From Diospyros lotus (lineage: Eukaryota > Streptophyta > Magnoliopsida > Ericales > Ebenaceae), in assembly GCF_014633365.1 (NCBI RefSeq), contig NC_068341.1, forward strand, positions 2,666,001 through 2,730,000: a stretch of 64,000 bases of DNA, written 5' to 3'. Positions 1-11,629 of this stretch are shown here, one piece after another (within the stretch, counting starts at the first letter, position 1; the number at the start of each line of letters is the position of its first letter). The translations under genes were made by a program, and so were the position numbers. Under the pieces are notes generated by a model, which saw nothing but the letters and a program-made list of their open reading frames with translations, was not told the origin of the DNA and did no database searches.

Positions 1-3000
1 ATTTAATTAGGGTCTTAATTAAATTGCTAACGAGAAAATTCACAAACTATCTCCAAGCTTTTGACGAAGTTTTAGGGCTATGCCGACCCTCGCTTGGGCA
101 CATATATACAAATTATGTAGATGAATTATAATGAATAAGAATTTATTAACTAACTACACATTCTAGACATTCTAAAGATATCTTATAATGGGCAATTAAT
201 TTACAAGCTTATTTTATTTCTTATTAGTGTCACTGAATGAATCAATAAAGAATCTTAGCTCTTGTAATTTTGACAAAGTTACTAATTAATGCATTTGGAA
301 GTGGAAAAACAAAAGGATTAAAGTTTATTTGGAGGGATAAATAAACAGAAACGCTAGAGTGCAGTTTAAGCAATTCTTTAATTATTGTATTACGTCTTGG
401 ATTACAAACTCCAACTTATTTAATTTTTTTGTTTGTGAATCTTCTTAGATTCCACTCACATACGTTCGCATGGTCCTTATCCAGATCACTTATTTGAAAA
501 ACTAATTTCCATAAATTAATCTTGGATTAATTCATTGCTACTGGCTGCAATGAGGATCATAAGGTAATGTCGATCTTCAGTTGCTTGTTGAAGAACAATG
601 GCAAATTAATTTGTAATGGGCTAACTCCTATTTCGCCAAACTTTGTCTTATAGTTCATGTATCTAGCACTTTATTATTACATAATTCTAGGGATAAAGAA
701 ACCATGGGATCAAACCAAAAACTAAGCAAAAAGATGCAGCATCTAAGGCATTAAAGAACCAGATATTATTCGTGACGTGTCTTCACAACTAGGGAAACCT
801 TTTTTGTTGCAAGCTATGGTGGAGTGGGGGGTGAATTTACTAATTAATTCATAACATATTATATGTATCTATATTGATTAGAATAACATATACATAAAGA
901 AAGAAACAGATGATGATATGTTAATTAAACCTCACCCCATGCATGAAAATTGAGAGACAAATTGACAACCCTTTTCCCATCTTCACCATGTTGGCTTTAA
1001 TTTAATTTATTGAAAGTTTTCAAGCCAATGTTCACCCCCCTTTCTTTGATTAATTGCATATAATCTAAAGCCATGTGAAAATTGTGATATATATATACAT
1101 ATATATGTCCTATCAATCATGGGGATTCGAAGTTACTAAACGAGGAAGGAATGCCTTTTTAATTTGCTTAATTAAATCCTCAATGTTCTTTCCCATACTA
1201 GTGGGAGTAATGTTATATATTATTATATATTGTTATGGTTACCATTAATTTTAAGTAAATAACATCTGCTAATTGCTAAATAATAATAATACATAGAATA
1301 ATAATAGATATATATATACCTAGAATCATATTTTGTTTAGGGATAACCATGTATTTGTTACCTGTTTTGTACCCTCAATCTTTGGTGTATATGTATATAT
1401 ATATATATATATATTGCTTATAGCAATGCAAATAGTTAAGTTGAATCACCTTTTCTCTTGTATTAATTTTCAATTCTTGTGGTTTTAGAGTATAGAATTT
1501 AGGGTTTATGGAGTACACAATTTCAAAAACCTAGCTAGAGGATTTCTGCTTTATTATTACAGCTAATTTTTCAACTTCGTCAAGGGTGGGATAAGCAAAT
1601 AATTAACATATTGAAAATTTATTTAGACACTTAAATTATTTGATATTAAATTATTTTGTATTTGACATTGCACAAAATAATTTTTTGTTTATTGGTTTTC
1701 ACATAGATACATGGAGTCAAGATATGAAAATACATTTTGAAAGAGTTAAGGTAATTCTAAAAGTACATCTGGCAAGGTGGAGTGGCAAAGGTCTATGGCA
1801 AGTTGCCACCCATCTTGTTTTGCAAGAAATGCTGTATAATTGATGTTTTCAAGAGTACAAAAGATTTATGTCTTAGTTAGCCCATCCAGTGTGTTGTCTA
1901 GATATAATTGTCCACTATTTTCTTTTCTCATACATTACAAAGCCAAGTGATTTGCGACATTATTGGCAGTTTTCATACCACTAATTTTATCATTATTATC
2001 TTTTGTTTTGAATTGTTTAGTAAATGAGGGTAAGCATCATAAATGTCAACTTTTACGTAAAACGACCGCTAATTTTATCCCTATTTGTATTGACAACTAA
2101 TACAAGTATGCTTTTACACTTTAAATTATTATTACGGATACGTTGAGACATATTTTGAATATGTCCTAACGTAAGTTGTTGATACTTTATAAATTTTTTT
2201 AAATGAAATACTTACAGAAAATAAATTCTAAAAGTACATCAATTACATGAAAATTAGGGGGAAAAAATTGTAATTCTGCCTCAAGATTTGCATCCCATGT
2301 CACACAATAAAAGATAATTTACAGACATAGTTTTTGCATAAATAAAACTATAAATCATTCTCATCACTATTCTATATATAACACACAATAGTTAGTTTAT
2401 TTATTATTTGACTACAGAGAACACACACTCTAGACATATAATTATACTAATTAACTTGGCTATACCATTTCATAGGTTATTATTGGTATTGTCAATCAAT
2501 GATTAGAAGAGCTTGTATATGGGATAAAACGAACCAAGTTTAAAATAATCTCACCCAAGTAGGATCATATAATTAAAACCTAGGATGGGGTAGTTTATAT
2601 ATAACCTTAATTAGTAGGATTAATAGTTAGATTATATACACATTTTTTGTAAGTAAATATAACTTTCCTATACCTATATACACCTATACGGCTATACCTA
2701 TAACACTCCTCCTCTATTCATAAATAATGAGATGATGAATTGCAACATTTTGTGTGGAAAAAGAGTAGTAGATGCTCCATTGTTTGACCTCCAAAAGGAA
2801 GCACTGTCATTAGTGCTTAATTAGTTAAAGCCAATGGATCAAAAGTTGCTCAATCCTATATGATCAATATTAAGTTAGATACATGCATGGTGTTGTAGGA
2901 GCATTAACCAAAGTATATATTGCAAACGTATAAGCAACAAGAAGGACCCTCTTCACATGGATTCACGTGTCTGTGTCAATGAAACCCTAGTAATATATTT

Positions 3001-3875
3001 TAATTAGCAACTTGCTTACAACATTCCAATAGTAAAGTAAGCCACACTGATGGGGCCTCCTTGGTTCAATAATTACGTGCCATCTCTCTATTATTATAAG
3101 CTTTTCTTTAAGACCCATTAAACAAATGGCCCTTGCTTTTGTTCCATTTGCCTTCCCTTTCCATGTGTAAGCAAAGCTCACTAGCGACCACTTTCTGCAG
3201 TCTTGAATACTAATCAATTGATTAGCTACCTGGCAAGCTGGCTATCTCTCTGGGATTGAGACACCAATGAGAACCCAAATCTAGCTTCAACCCACTAGGC
3301 TTTCACTAATTAATGATATGTAGACCACCCGTTAATTAGAACTCATATATATATATATATATTACCTAGTTATTGGGCGATTTATTTTCGCACAAGTAAC
3401 AAAAAGAAGAAGAAGAAGACAAAAAAGATTGATTCCTGGCTTTTTAATCTATGGTTTCAGTAAGAGATCATAAGTCAGGAGATATAAAATTAATAAAAAA
3501 AAATGATATTTTATCAATCTTGAGTTGTTTGTATTAAAGATGCCTTTATTGATTGATATACATATTAATCAGTTAATTTTGAATTAAATAGTCAATAATC
3601 ATTAAAATATGAACACTTAGATAGGTAGCGTTTCTTTTCAAGTGTATTTAAATATCAAAGTGTAGTACTGGTAGGCTGCCCTTATCGTGAAGAACATGTC
3701 AGCTGCATTATTCATCAAATGATAAAAGGTTTCAACCTATTATTTTACTTGGAATCTAACTTGATAATGTACAATTACTCTCCTTAATTTACTGAATAAA
3801 AGGACCCCTAAATGGTGCTTTTGAAAACTAAACCAATATCAGTGGTGAAGAAAACACAAATTGCCCAAAAAGTAA
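1..3875. other. AT-rich intergenic region, no gene recognised
   Basis: I see no open frame with a recognisable domain and no RNA gene here. The stretch is very AT-rich, with TA microsatellites near 1389-1413 and 3345-3362. The short open frames at 1640-1843 and 2987-3217 lack conserved features and look like chance. It may hold distal regulatory DNA of a gene to the left. Confidence 0.6.
3867..3871 (-). terminator. Pol III oligo-T terminator of tRNA-Gly
   Basis: On the minus strand five T residues start 5 nt after the discriminator base of tRNA-Gly. Four or more T directly after a tRNA is the usual RNA polymerase III stop signal, which supports the tRNA being an active gene. Confidence 0.8.
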
Positions 3876-3946
3876 TGCACCAGCCGGGAATCGAACCCGG
3901 GTCTGTACCGTGGCAGGGTACTATTCTACCACTAGACCACTGGTGC
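3876..3946 (-). tRNA. tRNA-Gly (anticodon GCC)
   Basis: Read on the minus strand this is a complete 71-nt cloverleaf. The 7-bp acceptor stem GCACCAG/CTGGTGC pairs fully and is followed by discriminator A (3876). The A box is in the D arm, the anticodon GCC is at 3912-3914 in a 7-nt loop, and the T arm is CCGGG-TTCGATTC-CCGG. There is no intron and no encoded CCA, as expected for a eukaryotic nuclear tRNA. It decodes GGC and GGU. The sequence fits the highly conserved plant nuclear tRNA-Gly(GCC) type rather than an organellar insert. A run of T lies a few bases downstream. It stands alone, with no other tRNA nearby. Confidence 0.96.
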
Positions 3947-5990
3947 CCGAAGGTGGTCCTGTCCGTCCATAATCGAAAATAAAAAGCATTGGGGGAAAGA
4001 AGTCTTACGATAAAAGTATTTTTAATGATCGTACTCTAACCCAAAGGTGAGTTTATGTTTGGAGCTAGAATTAAGAGAATTTCTTATGAAAGAATATTAT
4101 GTTTTATTTTTTTAATTTTATTTGTACAAATGGTGTTGCCAAACATAGCATATGAGTTGATTAAGTTGAAAGGTAAGAATGCTTTTTCAGGCTCTCAGCC
4201 CATCAGAAACCAGATTAGAGATCAAAGCCCATGAGCCATTTGAGTCCAACCCGAGCCAGATAGGCCCAGTTTACGGAAATATTCTTGGGAACATGAGTTA
4301 GCAAGTACTGGGCCTGCAAAAAAGTTGGGCTTGAAAGTTTGTAACTCACTTGGGCCCAAAAGAAAATGATGGGATTGAACCAAATGTAATCCAATTGGTC
4401 CAAACTAAACATGCCCCCACAAAGAGCTAACAATTAACCCCTACTTGCTTTTTTTTTATTTTTTTTTATAACAAGCTAATCTCAAAGAGTCATTAGTACC
4501 CAGACACCCTTAAGCCCGAAGTACCAACACTCTCTAAAATTCACGGTTCATCTACATCTCAACATGGATAATAGACACATTTAATGTGAGTCTAAATCCA
4601 TGATTTGACTCCTAGTATGGACACAAATGATTATATAGTTCCCCATGGAGAACAAAATCGAATCTATAACCTTGTACTATTCTAAATTTCCAAACGTAAT
4701 TCAACGAGCCGTCTACAAACACATAACCTCACAATATCCCAAACTTAAAATTTATTTTTAATTTTTAACATTGAAATGTTGGGCACATTTTGATTACATT
4801 TATTATTTAGCTTTTGGAATTAGGAATTTTTTTCCCATAGAAATTTGAACAAAATGTGGCATCTTGATCTTATGGATTGGTCTAGTTATTCTCAACAAAA
4901 TTATTTAAATATTGATGGTGGTTATTTGATCGACTTTCATGGTCTATCTCCATGCAAACACTTAAAAATAAAGGCAAATTTAGTTTTTTTAGTATAATTT
5001 CTAATGCTCAAATTACTAGAATAAACAAAGAATAAATATATAATAATTACTATAAACCTATTGATTTAACTAACTATGAGAATTTTATTTTTTATATAGA
5101 CAAAGTGAGATGAGATATTAAAGTTAACTCTTAAGATTCCCCACTTTCAATTATAGCACAAAAATCATTGAACTAGATGGGCTATGTTATCTCGAATTGG
5201 CGGCATACCATTGGATTAAATAGAAATGGTGTTGGATTAGAATATTCAATGTTAAATCTCTAATGTTTCAAGCTCAGATATTTTGGGTTCGTAGCATGAG
5301 TTGAGATTTTCAATGTTATCTATAGAGTTTTCAATCTTAAATCGTGTCAATAAAAGTTGGGTTCTTCAAGATTAGAATTTGTTAGATTTTGAGAGTTAGC
5401 CTTTAGAATCTAGATTGAATAAGAGAGCACATTATTTATTTTATATTGTCGATGAAAATATGTAATATGATAAAATTAATTATTTTTTAAAAATAAATAA
5501 TTTAATTTTAAAATAAATTTTAATAATTTTCTCAAACTATTTGTTTACATTTATAACAAATACTCTCATGAATTCAAATAAATAATTATGAACTTATCAA
5601 AATAATACAATAGGTAGATCATTTTCTTTTTAAACATACATATGTATATATATATGATCATCTTCTCGAAAAGTAATTTAATTTTTTTTTTAGATAGATT
5701 TATAATATAGTCTAGTCTGACATTATGGCTTCGTTTATTTTGACTCCGTTTAAAATATTTTTTAATGTAAATTTTTTTATAAAATTATTTTTATCTAATT
5801 TTTTGGTGTTTATTTACATTGTAAAATATTTTTTTTAAGATTAGTTATATGTATATATAAACATATACATATGTATGTAATAGATCATGAATGTATATGT
5901 ATATAAATGAAGTTGAGGGGCCAAACGGCCTAAATATATACATATAAAAAGCTTCCGTCAACTAAATATCAAAAAATAAAAAAATATATA
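3947..5990. other. AT-rich intergenic region, no gene recognised
   Basis: No supported gene. 4190-4440 is less AT-rich, with several GGCCCA/TGGGCC hexamers and a short minus-strand open frame without domain features. The rest is low-complexity AT with ATATAC runs close to the left border of the retrotransposon at 5991. Confidence 0.55.
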
Positions 5991-8521
5991 TGTAACACCC
6001 CAAAATTAAAAATAAATAATAATTATTAAGCCAGTCTCTGGGATCATCATTGAATATATATGAATTGAAGAGAAACTATTTATTCATGTGATTTTGAAGA
6101 AATAGAAAATGTAAATTATTTAAGGGTGGGAGGAAATAATTATTTAGCAGGTTAATTTAAAGAAAAATATTAAATTATTTTATTTTTGGGTGGGAAGGTA
6201 TTATTTGGAAAGAGTTAGGGTATAAGGGAAATTATAAAAGTTGGGCATTTGTGATAATTTTTGAAAATTGTAGGTTAAAATGTAATTTCTAGGAACTACT
6301 GTAAGTCACTTTAAAATTAGTTTAGTGCGCATATATGGTTGAGGATGGTGGCTAGCTTGGTGGTCACGTGCGAGGGAGGCTTGGTTGAGAGATACGGGTT
6401 CGAATTCGCAAGGAGGCTTGCATGCTGAGGAGAGAAGGAAATTTTTTGGTAGCAGAAGGGGCCCAAAACGGTGTTGTTTCGGGGCGCCAGGGCAGGCCAA
6501 TTGCTCACCCATGTGGCGCGAGCTGGTGAGTACGCGCGGTAGCCTCTACTCCTTCTCTGTTTGCACGATTTTTAAGGCCAAATTGGCCATGCTTTTTGAC
6601 TGAATTTCTCTACTAATTTAAGCTTCAATTGAAGCTCAATTAGAGGAAAAACAGATAGCAAAATTGGAGAAGAAGCGGGCTTGAAGCAGTGGCGAAAAAG
6701 GGAGAAAAGAAGAAGAAAATTCAAAAAATTAATTTTATTCTGTGCAATTGAAGATCTGAAGGGCGAGGTAGGTTAATTAGCTTGTATTAAACATTTTTTA
6801 AGGATTACATCTTATTTTAGTATTATTATTATTTTGCAGTATGTGGGCATTTAGGGCCAAAAACCTGTGAAATAAGGTAAGCCTTATTCACTTTCTAATT
6901 TTTAGTGACCTCTTATACCTATAATGGCCTCGATTTTGTACCGATTTAGCTAGATTATCGGAGATACGTGCATAGGTCTTGTATTGAAGTTTCGTGTAAT
7001 TAGTAAGAGTTATTAATTTGTGCAGCGGCATAACAAGGATATGAGAATCTGCTATTAAAAGGCAAGCTCCTAACCCTCTCCCTATGTTCTTTAATTCTCG
7101 TGAGAGACTCCGTGGTTTCTCATATTTTATCCCCTCCCTTACATTAATTCGACGTCTAGCATTATTTATTGAGTATTGTTCATTTGATATAATTTATATT
7201 AAATCCGAGACTTCTAGAATTTTATTTGTTGAGTGCCTACGGGGGTTTGTACTACCCCCATTCCTTTCGGAATGATGTCGAACCTAGCTTGGGGTCTAGG
7301 TTTATAAATGTGCAGGTTTGTCTATTGTTTTCTCGAGTTTATTTATGGTTCAGTTAGAGCTATCGAGCAGTGCGGCAAGGATCGACTGTTTGGTGACGTT
7401 GGGGTAGACTATTGTATGACCCTGAAGTAGATTGTCGGGCAGACACTCCTAGTTACTAACTGTTGACTAGTGCCAGACACTGTTGATTAACTCTGCCATT
7501 ATATGATTTATTGTATGATTCGATATGTTGTATCATCTTTCATGGTTTGATATGCACATGGGCACGGGTTGCATGTGGGGATATTCATTTACTGAGTACG
7601 CTTGAACATGGACATTCTAGAATGCTTAGATTGCATTCGACACGAGCATATGCATCGCGTGTGGTTTACTATGTGGGCGAGGCATGACCTAATGCCTGGA
7701 TGTATGGGCGCTAGTGTATCACGTTGATGCTCATTACACCATTGCATTTTTATGTGTATTGCATGGTTACTGTCAGTTCACAGATCTCAGACGGGAGGAT
7801 CGTTCCGAAAGAGCCTATGGCTCTGGTGTCGGGAGGATCAACGCGAGCATTCGGGTGACGGGAGCACCGACCCGGGATGGTGGGCACAAGTTTGTTGGTG
7901 ATATTTGTTGTCTTTCGGGGCAGCGACATGTTGGTATGGGACTTGGGTGTCATGTGTCTTGTGTGGTCCCCAATGATTGATACGTGCTTTTATTTATACT
8001 TTTATACTGTGTTGTGCGTCTCATAGTTTGTGTGTGCTTGGGGGTTGGTGATCTAGGGTGAGCTTAGTGGATGTGTTCAGTCTACTGCCTTTATTTCCTT
8101 ATGTTTGCTGAGTCTCTCGACTTACTTTACTTTTCATCATTTCAGGTAGTGGCAGCATGGGTCCGGGTAAGGGAGCCAGCGTTTAGCAGCAGAGTTGGTA
8201 TGGTGTACTGGCAGTTTCGTCAGTCCCCGTCAACTCTGATGTTTGTGTAGGATTTACTCTATTAGTTTTGACTGTGCTAGGTCATTTCTCGTGTCTCATG
8301 TATGTTGGTACAGGAGTCTGTATTTATTTACTTATCTTGCCACCGCTATGCTAACGGAGTCCCCGTAGTGCATGCATGTGTTTAGCTTTGTTTCCGCTGT
8401 TCTTATTTTTGTGTATGCATGCCAGGGTGATTTTTGTCTTGTGTTTCATTCTTTCTCCTTCCATAGGCGCTCCTGTTAGGGTAGTCTGGGTGGTTGGGAT
8501 ATCCGGGCGGGGGTGTTTATA
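5991..8521 (+). repeat. 5' LTR (about 2.5 kb) of the long-LTR element
   Basis: It starts TGTAACACCC and ends at a degenerate TTATA where the 3' LTR has TTACA. The match with 17083-21792 runs over the whole length once the insertion at 19013-21229 is removed. It carries tRNA-like boxes near 6353-6407 and the motif GCTGAGTCTC near its 3' part, which is shared with the solo LTR at 11355-13834. The short open frames in it are not conserved as coding between the two LTR copies. Confidence 0.9.
6353..6407 (+). promoter_or_regulatory. tRNA-like A-box/B-box pair inside the 5' LTR
   Basis: TAGCTTGGTGG (6353-6363) resembles a Pol III A box and GGTTCGAATTC (6397-6407) a B box, each with one mismatch to the consensus. 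The spacing fits a tRNA gene. The block recurs in the 3' LTR (17445-17499) with a weaker B box. It cannot fold as a full tRNA. It probably derives from a SINE or tRNA fragment fixed in this LTR family; any Pol III activity is inference. Confidence 0.4.
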
Positions 8522-9457
8522 TTATTGGTATCAGAGCGTAGTTTGAGTTAATTTTGAGGGACGATCTCTTGTACACCAAGGTTGTCGGGTAGAGTTAGAG
8601 AGGTGTCTAGGTTTGCCTTTAGCGGCCGGATATGAGTCTAAATAAGAGACCTTATCCCTAAGTTGAGAAAAGGAAGGGAGTAAAGTGAAGTGTCCCCAAC
8701 AGTGAGTATGTAGCATGGTATAGATTTGTGTTGGGATACCCTAGTAAGGAGCCATATGCTTTTGGGCCGATTTTAGGTTGAGAGGTGAGAAATTTAGTAC
8801 TTGGCTTGATACTTGATTTTGTGTAGATCACAGGGTCTCTTGCTATTTGGTATGGATCTAGGAGAACTGAGTTCTAGGGTGTTAAACCCGAATTAGGTGG
8901 CATTAGACTTAGTTTGAAATCGTTGGGAGCGCGAACTACTCTCCACCTTAGGTGGTAAGCAGCGTGATGGGGAACATGTGATGAGTTTCTTGTGGCACAT
9001 GGACCAAGTGTTCCTATTGACCACGCATGAGCACCTACGATGGTACTCCAAAAAACAAGTGCTTTTCGTGAGAAAGTATATGAATGAGAGATGGAGGCAA
9101 CTCACTCGGATTTTGATGGAGGATAGGGCTCTTCGGGTCCACTACGACCAATTTGCCAGTCCTGTAGAGCGACAAGCAGAGATTTGGGAGCCGACTGATT
9201 CCAGAAGATAACGAATATCTTTTGCGGGATGTCCAATGGAGGCTGTGGTGCAAAGTCCTGCTCGCTTGAGAGATGAATCCATGGGACCCAGCTTTAGTGT
9301 TGGGAGTAGCGAAAGATTGGTAAGTCTGACAGATGAGGCTATATCTCGAGTTGAAGGGGACGCGATGAGCATCACCTAGCGAAATCATGCCTGGGTTAGC
9401 AAGAAGAAGAGATAGAAGGTTGACTTTAAATAGGGTTTACGTATGTATTTTCTTTTG
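8522..9457 (+). other. Left interior of the long-LTR element, with primer-binding site
   Basis: TGGTATCAGAGC at 8526-8537 is complementary to the 3' end of plant initiator tRNA-Met and marks the first-strand primer site. The following ~900 bp are moderately GC-rich and contain several short, overlapping open frames (for example 8978-9211 on plus and 9035-9388 on minus). None shows a gag or pol motif. I read this as untranslated leader or badly decayed gag. Confidence 0.7.
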
Positions 9458-9479
9458 CACTACAAGAAAAATGTATTTT

Positions 9480-10880
9480 AACGACGGAATTTCTGTCGCT
9501 AATTTTTTAAAATATTTTTTAAATTTAACGACGGAATTAGCGACGAAAATTCCGTTGTTAAAAATAAAATAATTAAATAAAAAATTAAAATTTAGCGACG
9601 GGCTCGACCCGTCGTTAAAAAATAAAAAAAATTAAATAAAAAAAATTAAAATTTAGCAACTAAGCCAATCCCGTCGCTAAAAAATAAAATAAATAAAATT
9701 TAGCGACAGACAAAACCTCGTCGCAAAAAAATAAAAAATAAAAAATTAATTAATTAAAATTTAGCGAAGGGCCAATCCAGTCGCTTTTTTAATAAAAAAT
9801 AAATAAATAAAAAATTTAAATTTAGCGACGGGCAAAGCCCTGTCACTAAAAAATTTAAAAAATAAATTAATTAATTAAAATTTATCGACATGACCAATCT
9901 CATCACTAAAAAATAAAAAATAAATAAATAAAATAAATAAAATTTAGTGATGGGTAAAACTCCGTAGCTACAAAATAAAAAAAATTAATTAATTAATTAA
10001 AATTTAGCAATGGAGTCAACCTGTAGCTAAAAAATTAAAAAAATTAATTAAAATTTAGCGATGAGGCCAATCCCGTAGCTAAAAAATAAAAAAAAATAAA
10101 AAAAATTAAAATTTAGTGACAGGCAAAGCCCCATCGCTAAAAAATTAAAAAAAAATTAATTAAAATTTAGTGATAGGCCAATCCAATCACTAAAAAATAA
10201 ATAAAATAAATAAATAAAATTTAGTAATGGGTAAAATCCCGTCGCTAAAAAATAAAAATAATTAATTAATTAATTAAAATTTTGCGACGGGCTCAACACC
10301 GTCGGTAAAAAAAAAAAATTAATTAATTAAAATTTAGTGACGGAGAAAACTTCGTCTCAAAAAAATAAAAAATAAAAAATTAATTAATTAAAAATTAGCG
10401 AAGGGTCAATTCTATCACTAAAAAATAAAAAATAAATAAATAAATAATTTAAATTTAGCGACGGGCAAAGCCCCGTCGCTAAAAAATTTAAAGAATAAAT
10501 TAATTAATTAAAATTTAGCGACGAGACCAATCTCGTCACTAAACAATAAAAAATAAATAAATAAAATTTAGTGATGAGCAATACTCCGTCGCTACAAAAT
10601 AAAAATATTAATTAATTATTTAAATTTTAGTGATGGGTCAACTCGTAGCTAAAAAATTAAAAAAACTAATTAATTAATTAAAATTTAGTGACAAGGCCAA
10701 TCTCGTCGTTAAAAAATAAAAATAATTAATTAATTAATTAAAATTTAGCGACGGGCTCAACCCGGTCGCTAAAAAATATAAAATAATAAAATGATAAAAA
10801 AAAATTAAAATTTAGCCACGGGCAAAGCCCCGTCGCTAAAAAATCAAAAATCAAAAATCAAAATATAGCGACGAGTCACC
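9480..10880. repeat. Left subterminal array of palindromic AGCGACGG units
   Basis: More than twenty units of roughly 50-65 bp. Each has TTTAGCGACGGG, a loop of about 6-10 nt, then the complementary CCCGTCGCTAAA, and an A/T spacer rich in AAATAAAAAA and TTAATTAA. Many arms have decayed by C-to-T or G-to-A changes at CG sites. A shorter array of the same units lies at 13911-14275. Confidence 0.9.
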
Positions 10881-11242
10881 CCGTTGCTAAAATAATAAAA
10901 AAAATAAAGTAAAAATTAAAAATTTTACATTTAAACATATCATAATAATTTTTACTAACATTAATATTAGTAAAAATTAAATTAATAATTTTTAAATATA
11001 TTACAAATTAAAATTAAAATAAAAACATAATTTTTGACTACTAATATAATAATTAATAAATTTTTATTTGAATTAATAATGAAATGAAATTAAAATTAAT
11101 ATTCATTTCCCTTTACTAACATTAATATTAAAATTAATATTATTAAATAAGTTTGAATTTTGGTGTATAAATATAATTCTGAAATATTTGGAAGAGAATA
11201 CTATAAATATATTTTATGTATAATAATAAACAAGAAGACTTC

Positions 11243-11310
11243 TAAATCGGTTGGCTCGTGCGCAAAACTTTGATTATGAGAGGTTAGGGGTTCGAATCCG
11301 GTAGAAAGCT
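11243..11310 (+). repeat. SINE-like or tRNA-derived fragment with perfect B box
   Basis: GGTTCGAATCC at 11289-11299 matches the Pol III B-box consensus exactly. TGGCTCGTGCG about 37 bp upstream resembles a weak A box. The block between, with TTTGATTATGAGAGG, is like the tRNA-derived head of plant SINEs. No poly-A or T tail and no flanking duplication are clear, so this may be only a fragment. Confidence 0.4.
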
Positions 11311-11354
11311 TGAGAATAATAGTTGAGTAATATCCCAACGTGGCTAGCAGAAGC

Positions 11355-11593
11355 TGTAGCATCCAAAAACTTTGGAGACAAGTAAAAATAATTAATTTGG
11401 GTGTTTGATGATATTTTAAAATATTTGAAGATTTTTAAGAAAATATTTATTTATGATATTTTGAAGAAATAGGAATTTAAGGTGATTAATTAAATTAATT
11501 GGAAGTATTTATGAAAATAATAAAATAAAATATAATAACAATAATAATAGAAATAATAATGATAATAAAAAAGTAAATTAAATTAATTACTTA

Positions 11594-11629
<36 letters not shown>

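Noticed and set aside
6353..6407. tRNA gene in the LTR
   Set aside because: Only A/B-box-like blocks are present; no acceptor stem or complete cloverleaf forms.
9480..10880. Regularly spaced palindromic repeats resembling a CRISPR array
   Set aside because: Plant DNA, flanked by CACTA termini with a TTG duplication; units and spacers are degenerate AT filler.
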